From assembly GCA_004299485.1 (NCBI GenBank), contig SCQP01000001.1, positions 186,001-250,000 on the forward strand: a stretch of DNA of 64,000 bases, read 5' to 3'. Shown here in pieces: positions 30,462 through 39,620 of the stretch; positions within the stretch are counted from its first letter, which is position 1, and the number at the start of each line of letters is the position of its first letter. Below the pieces are notes generated by a model. It did no database searches, was not told where the DNA came from, and worked only from the letters and a program-made list of their open reading frames with translations. This stretch comes from Acidobacteriota bacterium. GTDB lineage: Bacteria; Acidobacteriota; Terriglobia; Terriglobales; SCQP01. A program made the translations under genes and the position numbers.

Positions 30462-31433
30462 ATGCCTGATTCTCGCGCCATTCAAGCCGCAGCGAAACGC
30501 GTCCTGGCCGTCGAGGCCGCAGCCGTAGCGGCCTTGAGCGAGCACATCGGAGCGGATTTCGAGCGCGCAGTAGCCCTGGTGCTGGCGTGCCAGGGCCGGG
30601 TGGTGGTCACCGGCATGGGCAAGAGCGGCCTGATCGCCCGCAAGATTGCGGCCACGCTGAGCTCGACCGGCTCGCCGGCGGTGTTTCTTCACCCCGCCGA
30701 GGCGCTGCATGGCGACTTGGGCATGCTGGTGCGCGGTGATGTGGTCATCGCGCTCTCACAGAGCGGCGAGACGCTCGAGCTGGTAAATCTGCTGGCGCCG
30801 ATTCAGCGCCTGGGCATTCCGACGATTGCGCTCACGGGCGCGCCGCAATCATTGCTGGCGCGCACTGCCGAGGCGCATCTCGACGTGAGCGTGCCGGAAG
30901 AAGCCTGTCCGCTGGGGTTGGCACCCACGGCCTCAACCACAGCCGCGCTGGCGATGGGCGACGCGCTGGCGTTGGCCGTGGCGGAGCAGCGCGGCTTCAG
31001 TTCGCGCGATTTCGCGGATTTGCATCCCGGCGGCGTGCTGGGCAAGCGGCTTAAGCCGGTCGAGGAACTGATGCACACCGGCGACGCGCTGCCGGCAGTC
31101 GCTCCCGCCTGCGCCTTCGCCGATGTTGTGTATGAAATGAGCCGCAAAGGCTTCGGCATGGCCTGCGTAGTCGAGGAGGGCAAACTTGCGGGCGTCATCT
31201 CCGACGGCGACCTGCGGCGGCTGTTTCAGGCGCAAGGCGCCAAGGCCGTCGAGCTGGCAGCGCGCGAATACATGACACGCCAACCCGCCACGATCGCCCC
31301 GGACTTGCTGGCGCCCGCCGCCCTGCACGTCATGGAAGCGCGCAAGATTACCGCGCTGCCGGTGGTAGATGGCGACGGACGATTACTGGGTCTGGTCCAC
31401 CTGCACGACCTCTGGACCACGGAGATGATCTGA
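30462..31433 (+). CDS. kdsD: arabinose-5-phosphate isomerase (KdsD/KpsF)
   Basis: A 323-residue protein with a SIS domain followed by two CBS domains. Diagnostic segments are VVTGMGKSGLIARKIAATLS, STGSPAVFLHPAEALHGDLG and IALSQSGETLELV, then LHPGGVLGKRL. The enzyme turns ribulose 5-phosphate into arabinose 5-phosphate, the first step to Kdo for LPS. The frame is open far upstream, but the family begins at ATG 30462. Next gene kdsC follows after two bases. Confidence 0.95.
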   Translation: MPDSRAIQAAAKRVLAVEAAAVAALSEHIGADFERAVALVLACQGRVVVTGMGKSGLIARKIAATLSSTGSPAVFLHPAEALHGDLGMLVRGDVVIALSQSGETLELVNLLAPIQRLGIPTIALTGAPQSLLARTAEAHLDVSVPEEACPLGLAPTASTTAALAMGDALALAVAEQRGFSSRDFADLHPGGVLGKRLKPVEELMHTGDALPAVAPACAFADVVYEMSRKGFGMACVVEEGKLAGVISDGDLRRLFQAQGAKAVELAAREYMTRQPATIAPDLLAPAALHVMEARKITALPVVDGDGRLLGLVHLHDLWTTEMI

Positions 31434-31435
31434 AC

Positions 31436-32017
31436 ATGACCACGCCCGATGCCATCGCCCGTGCCCGTTCGATCCGGCTCATTCTGTTTGACGTGGATGG
31501 CGTGCTAACGGATGGCGTGCTGTGGTACGTGCCCGGTGAGACCGCGGAAAACGGCCTGGTCGAGGTCAAGGGCTTCAGCGCCCACGATGGCATCGGCATC
31601 GCCCTCGCCCGCCGTGCGGGCCTCAAGACTGGCGTCATCACCAAGCGCACCTCCGCCTCGCTCGCCCTGCGCGCGCGCGACCTGCGCATGGATTACGTAC
31701 GCCAGGGTGTCGACCGCAAGGGCGCGATGCTGGAGGAGATCTGGAAGCTGAGCGGCTGCGCGGCCGAGCACACCTGTTGCATGGGCGACGACATTGTGGA
31801 CCTACCCATGCTGCGTGTCGCGGGCCTGGCCGCCGCGCCTGCCAATGCCCGTGCGGAAGTGCGTGCAGCGGCTCATTTTGTGGCGCAGCACGCCGGAGGC
31901 GGCGGCGCGGCGCGCGACTTGATCGAGTTCATTCTCAAAGCACAGGGCAAGTGGGAGCAAGCGATGCAGAGCTTTCTGGCGGCGCCGGAATCCGACTACG
32001 CTCCGGAAAACGCATGA
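31436..32017 (+). CDS. kdsC: Kdo-8-phosphate phosphatase KdsC (HAD)
   Basis: A 193-residue HAD phosphatase of the KdsC type without a cap domain. RLILFDVDGVLTDG holds the nucleophile and acid Asp, and AHDGIGIALARRAG, VITKRTSASLALRARDL and CMGDDIVDLPML follow in KdsC order. It removes phosphate from Kdo 8-phosphate, two steps after KdsD. The two genes are separated by two bases. Its stop overlaps the start of the thioesterase gene (ATGA). Confidence 0.95.
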   Translation: MTTPDAIARARSIRLILFDVDGVLTDGVLWYVPGETAENGLVEVKGFSAHDGIGIALARRAGLKTGVITKRTSASLALRARDLRMDYVRQGVDRKGAMLEEIWKLSGCAAEHTCCMGDDIVDLPMLRVAGLAAAPANARAEVRAAAHFVAQHAGGGGAARDLIEFILKAQGKWEQAMQSFLAAPESDYAPENA

Positions 32018-32466
32018 AGGCAGTTACCGAGACCCAGGTGCGCGTGCGCTATGCCGAGACCGACCAGATGGGCGTGGTCTACCACGCCAACTATCTGGTC
32101 TGGTTCGAGGTCGGCCGCGTCGAGCATTTGCGCCAGAACGGCATCAACTACGCCGATATGGAGGCCGACAACTGCATCGTTGCGGTGGTCGAAGCACGCT
32201 GCCGCTATAAGTCGCCGGCGCGGTACGACGACATCATCACTATCCGCACGCGCGTCACCAGCCAGCGCGGACCGATTATCCGTTTTGAATACGAAGCGCT
32301 GCGTGCCGACGATGGAGTGTTGCTGGCCGAAGGCGAAACCGTGCATGTGTGCATCGACCGTGAATTCCAGGCCTGCCCGCTGCCGGACAAATACCGTTTA
32401 CCGCTCGCGGAGACAGGGCTGGGGCCACGGGTCCCCGCCCGTGCCCGTCAAGTGGAAGGAGAATAA
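32014..32466 (+). CDS. YbgC/FadM-type acyl-CoA thioesterase
   Basis: A 150-residue hotdog-fold thioesterase of the 4-hydroxybenzoyl-CoA thioesterase group. VRYAETDQMGVVYHANYLVW carries the catalytic Asp (ETDQMG) and the conserved HANYL, and RYKSPARYDDIITIRT and VHVCIDREFQACPLP are typical later segments. The ATG at 32014 overlaps the kdsC stop. The substrate is not predictable. YbgC relatives are usually with tol-pal genes, which are absent here. Confidence 0.9.
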   Translation: MKAVTETQVRVRYAETDQMGVVYHANYLVWFEVGRVEHLRQNGINYADMEADNCIVAVVEARCRYKSPARYDDIITIRTRVTSQRGPIIRFEYEALRADDGVLLAEGETVHVCIDREFQACPLPDKYRLPLAETGLGPRVPARARQVEGE

Positions 32467-32470
32467 TTTC

Positions 32471-33988
32471 ATGCCCCGGGTTCTGGAACTGAAAGGCGCC
32501 GGACTGACGCTCGAGCAGGTCGCCGAAGTTGCCACGGAATATCGTCCGGTGCGTCTGGCAGCGAGCGCTGTGCCCAAGCTGCGGCGCACGCGGTCGGTTG
32601 TGGAGGCCGCGCTCGGCAAAGATGTTCCGGCCTATGGCATCAACACCGGCCTCGGCCGGTTGAGCGATGTGCGCATCCCGCCGGACAAGATCCGCGAGCT
32701 GCAGCTCAACCTGATTCGCAGCCATGCCTGTGGCGTGGGTGCGCCGCTCGGGACGCCGGTGGTGCGCGCCATGCTGCTGCTGCGCGCTAACTCGCTCGCC
32801 AAAGGGTTTTCCGGCGTCCGGCCCCGGGTGGTCGAGGCGCTGTGCGCGCTACTGAACCGGCGCGTGCATCCCGTCGTTCCCAGCCAGGGATCGGTGGGCG
32901 CGAGCGGCGACCTGGCGCCGTTGGCGCACCTGGCGCTGGTGCTGATTGGCGAAGGTGAGGCCGAATATAACGGCCGCGTCATGTCGGGCAGGGCGGCGCT
33001 GCAACAGGCGGGCCTGCGGCCGCTCACGCTCGAAGCCAAGGAGGGCCTGTCGGTACTCAACGGCACCAACGCCATGCTCGCCAGCGGCTCGCTCAGCCTG
33101 CTCACTGCCGAGCGCTTGGTGGAAGCGGCCGAAGTGATCGGCGCACTCTCGCTGGAGTCGCTGCGCGGCACGCCGGCGGCCTTCGACGCCCGCCTGCAGG
33201 AAGTGCGCGGCCAGACGGGCCAGGCCGTTTCCGCAGAAAAGCTGCGGCGGCTGATTGCCGGCAGCGCCATCCGGCGATCGCACCTGCATTGCAATCGCGT
33301 GCAGGATGCTTACAGCCTGCGCTGCATGCCGCAGGTGCATGGCGCCGTACGCGACACCCTGGCTTTCGTGCGCCGGACGTTTACCAACGAAGCCAACGCC
33401 GCGGTAGACAATCCTCTGGTATTTCCGACGCCCGGCAGCGCCGCGAATGGCGCTGTGCTCAGTGGCGGCAATTTTCATGGCGAACCGCTGGCCTACGGCC
33501 TCGACTACCTCGCCATTGCCCTCTGCGGCCTGGCCGGTATTTCCGAACGCCGCCTCGAACGCCTGGTCAATCCGGCCCTGAACGAAGGCTTGCCGGCGTT
33601 TCTCGCGCCCGATGCCGGTTTGAATTCCGGCTTGATGATGGCGCAGGTTACGGCGGCCGCGCTGGTGGCCGACAACCGCGTGCTCGCGCATCCGGCATCG
33701 GTCGATAGCATCACGACGTCAGGCAATAAGGAAGACTACGTCTCTATGGGCATGGGCGCCGCGCTCAAGCTGGAACGCGTGGTCGCCAATACCGCCTCGG
33801 TGCTGGGCATCGAACTGGTGGCCGCCTCGCACGCACTCAAGCACCTCGAACCCCTGCTGCCCGGCCGCCGCCTGCAAGCCGTACTCGCCATCGTGCGCCA
33901 GCGCATCCCACCGCTCGGCCGCGACCGCATCCAGGCGCCTGACCTCGCCGCCGCGCGCGAGCTGATCCTCGCCGGCGCGATCCTCTAA
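32471..33988 (+). CDS. hutH: histidine ammonia-lyase
   Basis: A 505-residue MIO-dependent lyase. AYGINTGLGRLSDVRIP, LQLNLIRSHACGVG and the cyclising triad Ala144-Ser145-Gly146 in GSVGASGDLAPLAH define the family. The His in RSHACG and the run AVDNPLVFP, GNFHGEPLAYG and SITTSGNKEDYVSMG fit HutH, which turns histidine into urocanate, better than tyrosine or phenylalanine lyases. A GGAGAA site lies about 10 bases before ATG 32471. No other hut gene is present. It is the last gene of the kdsD-kdsC-thioesterase run, four bases after it. Confidence 0.92.
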   Translation: MPRVLELKGAGLTLEQVAEVATEYRPVRLAASAVPKLRRTRSVVEAALGKDVPAYGINTGLGRLSDVRIPPDKIRELQLNLIRSHACGVGAPLGTPVVRAMLLLRANSLAKGFSGVRPRVVEALCALLNRRVHPVVPSQGSVGASGDLAPLAHLALVLIGEGEAEYNGRVMSGRAALQQAGLRPLTLEAKEGLSVLNGTNAMLASGSLSLLTAERLVEAAEVIGALSLESLRGTPAAFDARLQEVRGQTGQAVSAEKLRRLIAGSAIRRSHLHCNRVQDAYSLRCMPQVHGAVRDTLAFVRRTFTNEANAAVDNPLVFPTPGSAANGAVLSGGNFHGEPLAYGLDYLAIALCGLAGISERRLERLVNPALNEGLPAFLAPDAGLNSGLMMAQVTAAALVADNRVLAHPASVDSITTSGNKEDYVSMGMGAALKLERVVANTASVLGIELVAASHALKHLEPLLPGRRLQAVLAIVRQRIPPLGRDRIQAPDLAAARELILAGAIL

Positions 33989-34003
33989 ATGCCGGGCAGC
34001 GGG

Positions 34004-34432
34004 TTAGTCTAGAGGGTCCACCACCCGCAGTCCTTCGGGCGCGCGAAACGACCGATCGTGCGTCCACAACTCGGTCGCGCCGTTTTGCAGCGCCGTCAGC
34101 CCGATTTGCCAGTCGAAAATGCGGCGTCCGGAAATCTCTTCTCCGGCGGCTCTCTCGAACAACCACCGGCCGAATCCCGGTAGGGGCAGCCAGAGATGAG
34201 CGCCCGCCGTGTAAAGTTCCGAGAGGTAGCCGTCAGCCTCCGAGGGAGTCGCGGCCGCAGGGCCTCGCAGCGGGCGGGTCACAATGCTCCAATACTCAAC
34301 CGCGCTCGCCAATGCAAAACCCCAATCGTTGTCTCCAGCCGCTAAGCTCTCGATCATCGCGCGCGTCCTAAGGTGCTCGGACGTGCCGGCGTCAAACGCG
34401 TAAACCAGAAGGTTTGTGTCCAGCGCGATCAA
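34004..34432 (-). CDS. vapC: VapC-type PIN toxin
   Basis: A 142-residue PIN ribonuclease. The first residues IALDTNLLVYAFDAG supply the first metal Asp, ASAVEYWSIVTRP the Glu, and SGRRIFDWQIGLTALQNGAT with WTHDRSFRA the distal Asp residues. The start is TTG (34430-34432), which overlaps the antitoxin stop in a TTGA arrangement, ensuring coupled synthesis. PIN toxins cut tRNA or rRNA. The family's other end VDPLD is intact. Confidence 0.9.
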   Translation of the reverse strand: MIALDTNLLVYAFDAGTSEHLRTRAMIESLAAGDNDWGFALASAVEYWSIVTRPLRGPAAATPSEADGYLSELYTAGAHLWLPLPGFGRWLFERAAGEEISGRRIFDWQIGLTALQNGATELWTHDRSFRAPEGLRVVDPLD

Positions 34433-34686
34433 TGGTTAAGTTCCGGTTCGTCCGACTCTGGACTCTCCAGCCATTCCCACATCTTCTCGCGGCTGGAAAG
34501 GTCAAGGTCCTTCGGCAGCGTTCCCGAAGCCGTGACCCAGCGAATCTTCCCGCGCGACGGCAGCTTTGGCTTCGTCTCGCGCTGCAAGCCCTCCTTCACC
34601 ATTTCTCGCATGGAAATCCCAAATTCCGCGCCAATCCGCTTGGTCTGCCGTAGCAAGGTGTCGTCGATCTCTACCGTGGCCTTCAT
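34429..34686 (-). CDS. vapB: VapB-type antitoxin (distal of two)
   Basis: An 85-residue protein with an N-terminal ribbon-helix-helix-like motif MKATVEIDDTLLRQTKRIG, then SMREMVKEGLQRETKPK. The acidic, Trp-containing tail (KMWEWLESPESDEPELNH) is suited to wrap the toxin. ATG 34686 is preferred to the longer frame because it overlaps the stop of the small gene before it (ATGA). Its own stop overlaps the vapC start. Confidence 0.85.
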   Translation of the reverse strand: MKATVEIDDTLLRQTKRIGAEFGISMREMVKEGLQRETKPKLPSRGKIRWVTASGTLPKDLDLSSREKMWEWLESPESDEPELNH

Positions 34687-34859
34687 TTTGCCTGCTTCGC
34701 TCCTTTCATCTGCTGTTCTTTCACTTTTTGCGACGGCAGCACGATGATCGACCAACGCAGCGCACGCTCGACCATCTCCCGCATCGTGATCCCACGCTCG
34801 GCAGCAATGATCTTCGCCTTCCGCCAGAGGGCCTCGTCAACTTCGAACGTGGTTTTCAT
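34683..34859 (-). CDS. second, shorter VapB-like antitoxin
   Basis: A 58-residue reading frame starting at ATG 34859: MKTTFEVDEALWRKAKIIAA, then GITMREMVERALRW and a Lys-rich end (KVKEQQMKGAKQAK). It is clearly paralogous to the DNA-binding part of the VapB downstream, but its acidic toxin-binding tail is replaced by a basic one. Its stop overlaps the vapB ATG. It may be an additional autoregulator or a leftover from a second module. Confidence 0.75.
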   Translation of the reverse strand: MKTTFEVDEALWRKAKIIAAERGITMREMVERALRWSIIVLPSQKVKEQQMKGAKQAK

Positions 34860-34861
34860 AG

Positions 34862-34880
34862 TATGGCCATATTACCATAT
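34862..34880. promoter_or_regulatory. inverted-repeat operator before the antitoxin genes
   Basis: TATGGCCATA (34862-34871) is a perfect palindrome, and TATGG (34862-34866) also pairs with CCATA (34875-34879) across eight bases. It lies directly before the first antitoxin ATG and between divergent genes. A ribbon-helix-helix protein would bind such a site, so VapB autoregulation is likely. Confidence 0.5.
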
Positions 34881-34917
34881 CTTGCGTTGCCGGCCGGGCT
34901 TTGGTCTAATCCGAGCT

Positions 34918-36963
34918 ATGTTGCGGCTCTTCTCGCTCATTCTGCTCTCGGCCGGCTTGGCGCTGGCGCAAACCCCGAAATTCACCAATTGCGTGACCAA
35001 CGCGCAGATGCGCGACTATGGCACGGTGAGCAACCCGCAGCTTTCGCCCAACGGGCACGAGGTGGTGTGGGTGCAGCATGAATCGACCGCCGATGGCGCC
35101 GCCAGCCATCTCTGGATAGCGCCGAGTGATGGATCGGCGCCGGCGCGGCAAATCACCTTCTCACCGGCGTCGGATAAATTCGGCGAGAGTTCGCCCGAAT
35201 GGCTGCCCGACGGCTCGGCGATTCTGTTTACCGCCAAGCGCGGCGCCGCGCACCAGATTTTTCGGCTGCCCATCGGTGGTGGTGAGGCAGCACCGATTAC
35301 CCTCGAGACGGGCAAGCTGGCGCTCAGCCCGGGCCGCTTCGAGGTCTCGCCAAATGGAAAATGGATTGTATTTAGCGCGCGCCAGCCACAGACCGAACAG
35401 GAAAAGAAAGACAAAAAGGACAAGAAAGACGCAGTGATCGTCGGCCAGAACACCAACCCCACCCGCATCTGGCTCTACTCGCTGACCGGTAAGACGATAA
35501 CCGCGGTCACACCCATGTCGGAAGAAGCGGAAGGTTTCGCCTGGAGTCCGAACTCCAACCAGCTCGCCATCAGCGTAGGTCCGGCGGAAAATCATGCCGA
35601 GCTGCCGCCCAGCTCGAAGTTGGAAATCGTATCGGTCACCAACCTCAGCAACGTCCGCACCGTTGCCGGAATCCCGCCGACGATTCAGACCTTCGCATTC
35701 TCACCCAACGGCCAGCGGATTGCCTACCTGGCGCAGTCGGAGCACGATACGCCGCCGGGCGTAAGCGACCTCTATGTGACTGCGACCGACGGCAGCGACG
35801 CGCCGCACGATTTAAGCGGATCGAGTTCATTTGCCATCAGCGGTTATGGCGGCGGGCTGGTTTGGAATCACGACGGCAACGGCATTTACGTCGAGGCGCA
35901 GCACGGGACCAGCCGCGCGCTGCTGGCATTTGGCCTATCGGGCGACACGCCGCAATGGCAGGCCGCCGCAACGGCGATTGCCAGCGGCTACTCCACCAAT
36001 CACGCCCAAACCGGCTGGGCCTTCATCGCGCAATCCACGGACCGCATGCCGCAAGTTGTCTATGCGAGCTCACCCGATACGCCTGGCAAGGTGCTGAGCA
36101 ACAACAACCCGGACTGGCCGCAAACCGGCTGGCGCGGAGCGACCCCGGTTTCCTGGCAAGGACCGGACAACCTGACCATCCACGGCCTGTACTATCAGCC
36201 GGCCTCGTGTCCCGGCGGCTCGCCTGCGAGTGACGGCAAAACCCCGATGATCCTGCGCGCTCACGGCGGGCCGACGGGCGCCTTCACGGAAACCTTCGAC
36301 CCGTTCATGCAATGGCTGACCTCCCAGGGCTGGGCGGTGCTGGAGATCAACCCGCGCGGCAGCACCGGCTACGGCTGGCAGTTCACCGCTGCAGACCGCA
36401 ACGATTTGGGCGGTAAGGATTTTCTCGATGAAATGGCGGGGCTTGATTGGGCGCTGGCGCACAAGCCGGTCGACGCCAAGCGGTTGGGCATGTTCGGCTA
36501 CAGCTATGGCGGCGAGATGGCCGGCTTCATCGAAGGCAAGACTGACCGCTTTGCCGCCATCGTCTCCGGCGCACCGGTGATCGATCAGTACAGCGAGTAC
36601 GGCACCGAACGCGGCCCGAACTATGACGAGTGGTTCTTTGGCCGCCCCTGGCAGCGGCCGGCCGATGCCTGGCGCCAATCCGGGCTCTCCTACGCCAAAA
36701 ACGCCAAAACGCCGCTCTTGCTGCTGCAAGGCCAGGCGGATACGACCGACCCATTGGGACAGTCGGAAGAGGAATACCGCGCGCTCTTCGAAGACGGTGT
36801 GCCGGTGCGTCTAGTGACCTTCCCCGGCGACGATCATGGCCCGTTGGCGGAAGCCATTTTCGGCGCGCCCAGCCATGACCCCTGGCACGGCTACGAAGGC
36901 CGCTCGCAAATCCTTGACTGGTACACCCAATGGTTCAAGAAGGCTGAATCAAGCGAACGCTAA
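34918..36963 (+). CDS. S9 family peptidase (prolyl oligopeptidase type)
   Basis: A 681-residue exported peptidase. ATG 34918 begins a signal peptide (MLRLFSLILLSAGLALAQ). Residues ~35-440 form a beta-propeller of WD-like blades (LSPNGHEVVWVQ, FSPNGQRIAYLAQ). The hydrolase domain has the Ser in GMFGYSYGGEMAG, Asp in QGQADTTDPLG and His in FPGDDHGPL. A charged Lys/Glu/Asp run (around 165) sits in a propeller loop. Family members trim peptides after Pro or acyl-amino acids. It diverges from the VapB locus and is followed by a DUF255 gene after 9 bases. Confidence 0.92.
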   Translation: MLRLFSLILLSAGLALAQTPKFTNCVTNAQMRDYGTVSNPQLSPNGHEVVWVQHESTADGAASHLWIAPSDGSAPARQITFSPASDKFGESSPEWLPDGSAILFTAKRGAAHQIFRLPIGGGEAAPITLETGKLALSPGRFEVSPNGKWIVFSARQPQTEQEKKDKKDKKDAVIVGQNTNPTRIWLYSLTGKTITAVTPMSEEAEGFAWSPNSNQLAISVGPAENHAELPPSSKLEIVSVTNLSNVRTVAGIPPTIQTFAFSPNGQRIAYLAQSEHDTPPGVSDLYVTATDGSDAPHDLSGSSSFAISGYGGGLVWNHDGNGIYVEAQHGTSRALLAFGLSGDTPQWQAAATAIASGYSTNHAQTGWAFIAQSTDRMPQVVYASSPDTPGKVLSNNNPDWPQTGWRGATPVSWQGPDNLTIHGLYYQPASCPGGSPASDGKTPMILRAHGGPTGAFTETFDPFMQWLTSQGWAVLEINPRGSTGYGWQFTAADRNDLGGKDFLDEMAGLDWALAHKPVDAKRLGMFGYSYGGEMAGFIEGKTDRFAAIVSGAPVIDQYSEYGTERGPNYDEWFFGRPWQRPADAWRQSGLSYAKNAKTPLLLLQGQADTTDPLGQSEEEYRALFEDGVPVRLVTFPGDDHGPLAEAIFGAPSHDPWHGYEGRSQILDWYTQWFKKAESSER

Positions 36964-36972
36964 AATGGATTA

Positions 36973-39021
36973 GTGCCCAATCGTCTTGCTGCCGCCGCCA
37001 GCCCGTACCTGCAACTGCATGCGTCCAATCCCGTGGATTGGTATCCTTGGGGCGAGGCGGCGTTTGCGCGCGCGCGGGAGCTGGACCGGCCGATTTTTCT
37101 CTCCATCGGCTACTACACCTGCCATTGGTGCCACGTCATGGAGCGGGAGTCGTTTTCCGAAGCCGCCTGCGCGGAATTGCTGAACGACAACTTCGTCTCC
37201 ATCAAGGTAGACCGGGAAGAGCGACCCGACATTGACCGGCTCTACATGAGTTTCGTACAGGCAACGACCGGCGGTGGCGGCTGGCCCATGTCGGTGTTCT
37301 TGACGCCCGACCGGAAGCCATTTCATGGCGGCACCTATTACCCGCCGCGCGACCGCCATGGCTTGCCCTCCTTTAGCCGGCTGCTGCGCACCATTGCCGC
37401 GGCCTGGCGTGACGACCGGCCACGTCTGCTCGCTGCTGCTAATGATGTGAGCGCGTACTTAGAGCAGGCGCTCACGCCGGCGGCCGCCGCTGCGGGAGCA
37501 TCTACTTCGGCGGCGGTGATGCTCCAGGATTCGTGGCCAAAACTCTTTGCCGAGCTGAAGGCCAGCTACGATCCCGCCAGCGGCGGCTTCGGCGGCGCCC
37601 CGAAATTTCCCCGGCCGGTGGCGCATGCGTTTCTGCTTCGCTACGCCAAGCTCCACCAAGGCGAGCCCGAAGCCGGCGAGGCCATCGCCATGGTCACCTC
37701 CAGCCTGCGCGCCATGGTCCGCGGCGGAGTCCATGACCAGCTCGCCGGCGGCTTTCACCGCTACGCGGTCGATGCCGCCTGGCGCGTGCCGCACTTTGAA
37801 AAAATGCTCTACGACCAGGCGCAACTGGCCTCCTCGTTTGTTGAAGCCTGGCAGGTCACGCACGCGAGCGATTTGGCTGAAGCTGCGAGCTCGACCTGCG
37901 ATTTTGTGCTGCATGAAATGACCAGCTCTGAGGGCGGTTTCTATTCGGCCCAGGATGCCGACAGTCCGGTTCCGGAAAACCACCGTGAGTTGAGTGGGAG
38001 CCACGAAGGCGAGGGCGCCTATTATCTCTGGACACAGGAGGAGATCAACGGCCTGCTGCAGCCCGAGCCAGCCGCGCTTTTCTGCCGCGCCTATGGAGTG
38101 AAAACGGACGGCAATGTGGCCATGCCGCTTGATCCCCAAGGCGAGTTCCGTGGCCGCAATATTCTCTACCTAGCCGATGAAGCCGCCAGCCAGGACCCGA
38201 AACTTACCGAAGCGCGCGCGCTTTTGTACGCCCGGCGTCGTGAGCGCCCGGCGCCGCCGATCGACACCAAGATTTTGACGGCCTGGAACGGGCTGATGAT
38301 TTCCGCCCTGGCGCAAACTGCGGCGGCGCTCGATGAACCCAGCTTCCGGGCGGCCGCCATGCGCGCCGCTACGTTCATCGAGGCCTCGCGTTGGGACCGC
38401 TCGGCGCAACTGCTGCGCCGCACGGCTGAAGTTGATGGTTTTGCCGAAGACTACGCCTATCTCATTCAGGGCCTGCTCGACCTGCATCAGGCCAGCCTCG
38501 AGCCGCACTGGCTGGAGTGGGCGCACCTCTTACAGCAAGCACAGGAAGAACGCTTTGCCGCACCCGGCGGTGGCTATTATTCCTCGCAGCCCGATCCCGA
38601 GCTGCTGCTGCGCGTGCGCGAGGATTATGACGGCGCCGAACCTTCGCCCAACTCGGTCGCGGTCTCCAACCTGCTGCGGCTAGGCCTTTGGTATGAGAAC
38701 GAGGGCTGGCGGGAAAAGGCGGAAGCGGTAATTACGGCGTTCGCCGACAAGCTGCGCACGATGCCGCAGGCGCTGCCGTTGCTGTGCGCCCAGCTTGAGG
38801 CAGTCGCGGCACCGCCGCGGCGGCTGATGATCGCCGGTGATCCAGCCGCGAGCGACACCCATGCCCTTCTCGCCATCGCGCGCCGGCGCTTCCTGCCCGG
38901 TTACTGGATTATGCCTGCAGCCGCACCGGCGTCGGGCAGGGCGGCTGCATATCTTTGCGAGGATTACACTTGCCAGCTTCCGGTCACTACTCCCGAAGCT
39001 CTCGAGCAAGCACTGATCTGA
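36973..39021 (+). CDS. thioredoxin-domain protein DUF255 (YyaL-like)
   Basis: A 682-residue protein of the YyaL/SSP411 family. The N-terminal DUF255 thioredoxin fold has [20 protein letters not shown] and the CxxC site [11 protein letters not shown], then [14 protein letters not shown]. The rest is an (alpha/alpha)6 barrel-like domain related to sugar epimerases ([37 protein letters not shown]). Its reaction is unknown. GTG 36973 is used because the family motif begins 9 residues later. It probably belongs with the S9 peptidase gene. Confidence 0.9.
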   Translation: MPNRLAAAASPYLQLHASNPVDWYPWGEAAFARARELDRPIFLSIGYYTCHWCHVMERESFSEAACAELLNDNFVSIKVDREERPDIDRLYMSFVQATTGGGGWPMSVFLTPDRKPFHGGTYYPPRDRHGLPSFSRLLRTIAAAWRDDRPRLLAAANDVSAYLEQALTPAAAAAGASTSAAVMLQDSWPKLFAELKASYDPASGGFGGAPKFPRPVAHAFLLRYAKLHQGEPEAGEAIAMVTSSLRAMVRGGVHDQLAGGFHRYAVDAAWRVPHFEKMLYDQAQLASSFVEAWQVTHASDLAEAASSTCDFVLHEMTSSEGGFYSAQDADSPVPENHRELSGSHEGEGAYYLWTQEEINGLLQPEPAALFCRAYGVKTDGNVAMPLDPQGEFRGRNILYLADEAASQDPKLTEARALLYARRRERPAPPIDTKILTAWNGLMISALAQTAAALDEPSFRAAAMRAATFIEASRWDRSAQLLRRTAEVDGFAEDYAYLIQGLLDLHQASLEPHWLEWAHLLQQAQEERFAAPGGGYYSSQPDPELLLRVREDYDGAEPSPNSVAVSNLLRLGLWYENEGWREKAEAVITAFADKLRTMPQALPLLCAQLEAVAAPPRRLMIAGDPAASDTHALLAIARRRFLPGYWIMPAAAPASGRAAAYLCEDYTCQLPVTTPEALEQALI

Positions 39022-39028
39022 TCCTTTT

Positions 39029-39056
39029 CTGGCCCCTGGCCCCTGTCCTCTGCTCC
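39029..39056 (+). repeat. heptamer tandem repeat CTGGCCC, four units
   Basis: CTGGCCC, CTGGCCC, CTGTCCT, CTGCTCC start 7 bases after the DUF255 stop codon. Closely related units occur at 62545-62579. Confidence 0.8.
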
Positions 39057-39105
39057 CTTTTCTTCTCCGAGCGCATCCGCTTAGGAGAAGGGATAGACTG
39101 AGGTC

Positions 39106-39579
39106 ATGTCAGCGATAGTCGGTGAGTTGGCGTTGGAATTTAGCCTACCCGACACGGACACCCACGTGCGGTGGCTAAGCGAATTTCATCGTTTGGGGCC
39201 AGTGGTGCTGCTGTTTATGCCGAGTGCCTACGGCTGGCGGCCACGCTGGCAACTCTGGAGCCTGCTGCGGCACTATGACAGCTTCGTGGAGATGGCCACC
39301 GAGGTTGTCGTGGTCACCCGTGACCCGCTTCCGGAGTTGCGCATTTTCCAGATCCGCCGCGGCTTCCCTTTCGTGTTCCTGTCGGACCGCGACGGCGCCG
39401 TGGCCCGCAGCTATGATGTGCTCCCGGGACGTGCGGGGGCGTTTGTAATCACCACCACGGGCGTGATCCGGCTGCACCGCGTGGTTGAAGGCATGGGGTT
39501 GCGCAGCTCGGGCGCTTCCCTGCTGCGGCTGCTGCACCGGCTCGACGGCCGGGATCGTCTGCCCGCCCGTGCCCGTTAA
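39106..39579 (+). CDS. peroxiredoxin-like thioredoxin-fold protein without cysteine
   Basis: The 157-residue protein follows the AhpC/TSA layout: GELALEFSLPDTDTHVRWLS, GPVVLLFMPSAYGW, EVVVVTRDPLPELR, FPFVFLSDRDGAVARSYDV and GAFVITTTGVIRLH. The peroxidatic Cys expected after the FMPSAYG segment is replaced (RPRWQLW), and there is no Cys in the whole chain, so it cannot be a peroxidase. It is followed after 41 bases by a PAS histidine kinase gene on the same strand and may be a binding or sensory partner, which is inference. Confidence 0.75.
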   Translation: MSAIVGELALEFSLPDTDTHVRWLSEFHRLGPVVLLFMPSAYGWRPRWQLWSLLRHYDSFVEMATEVVVVTRDPLPELRIFQIRRGFPFVFLSDRDGAVARSYDVLPGRAGAFVITTTGVIRLHRVVEGMGLRSSGASLLRLLHRLDGRDRLPARAR

Positions 39580-39620
39580 GCCATTGACCAGAGTGACTGA
39601 TTCTTGCCACACTTGAGCCG

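Noticed and set aside
32051-32470. Upstream extension of the hutH frame
   Set aside because: It overlaps the well-supported thioesterase gene. A ribosome site and the family start support ATG 32471.
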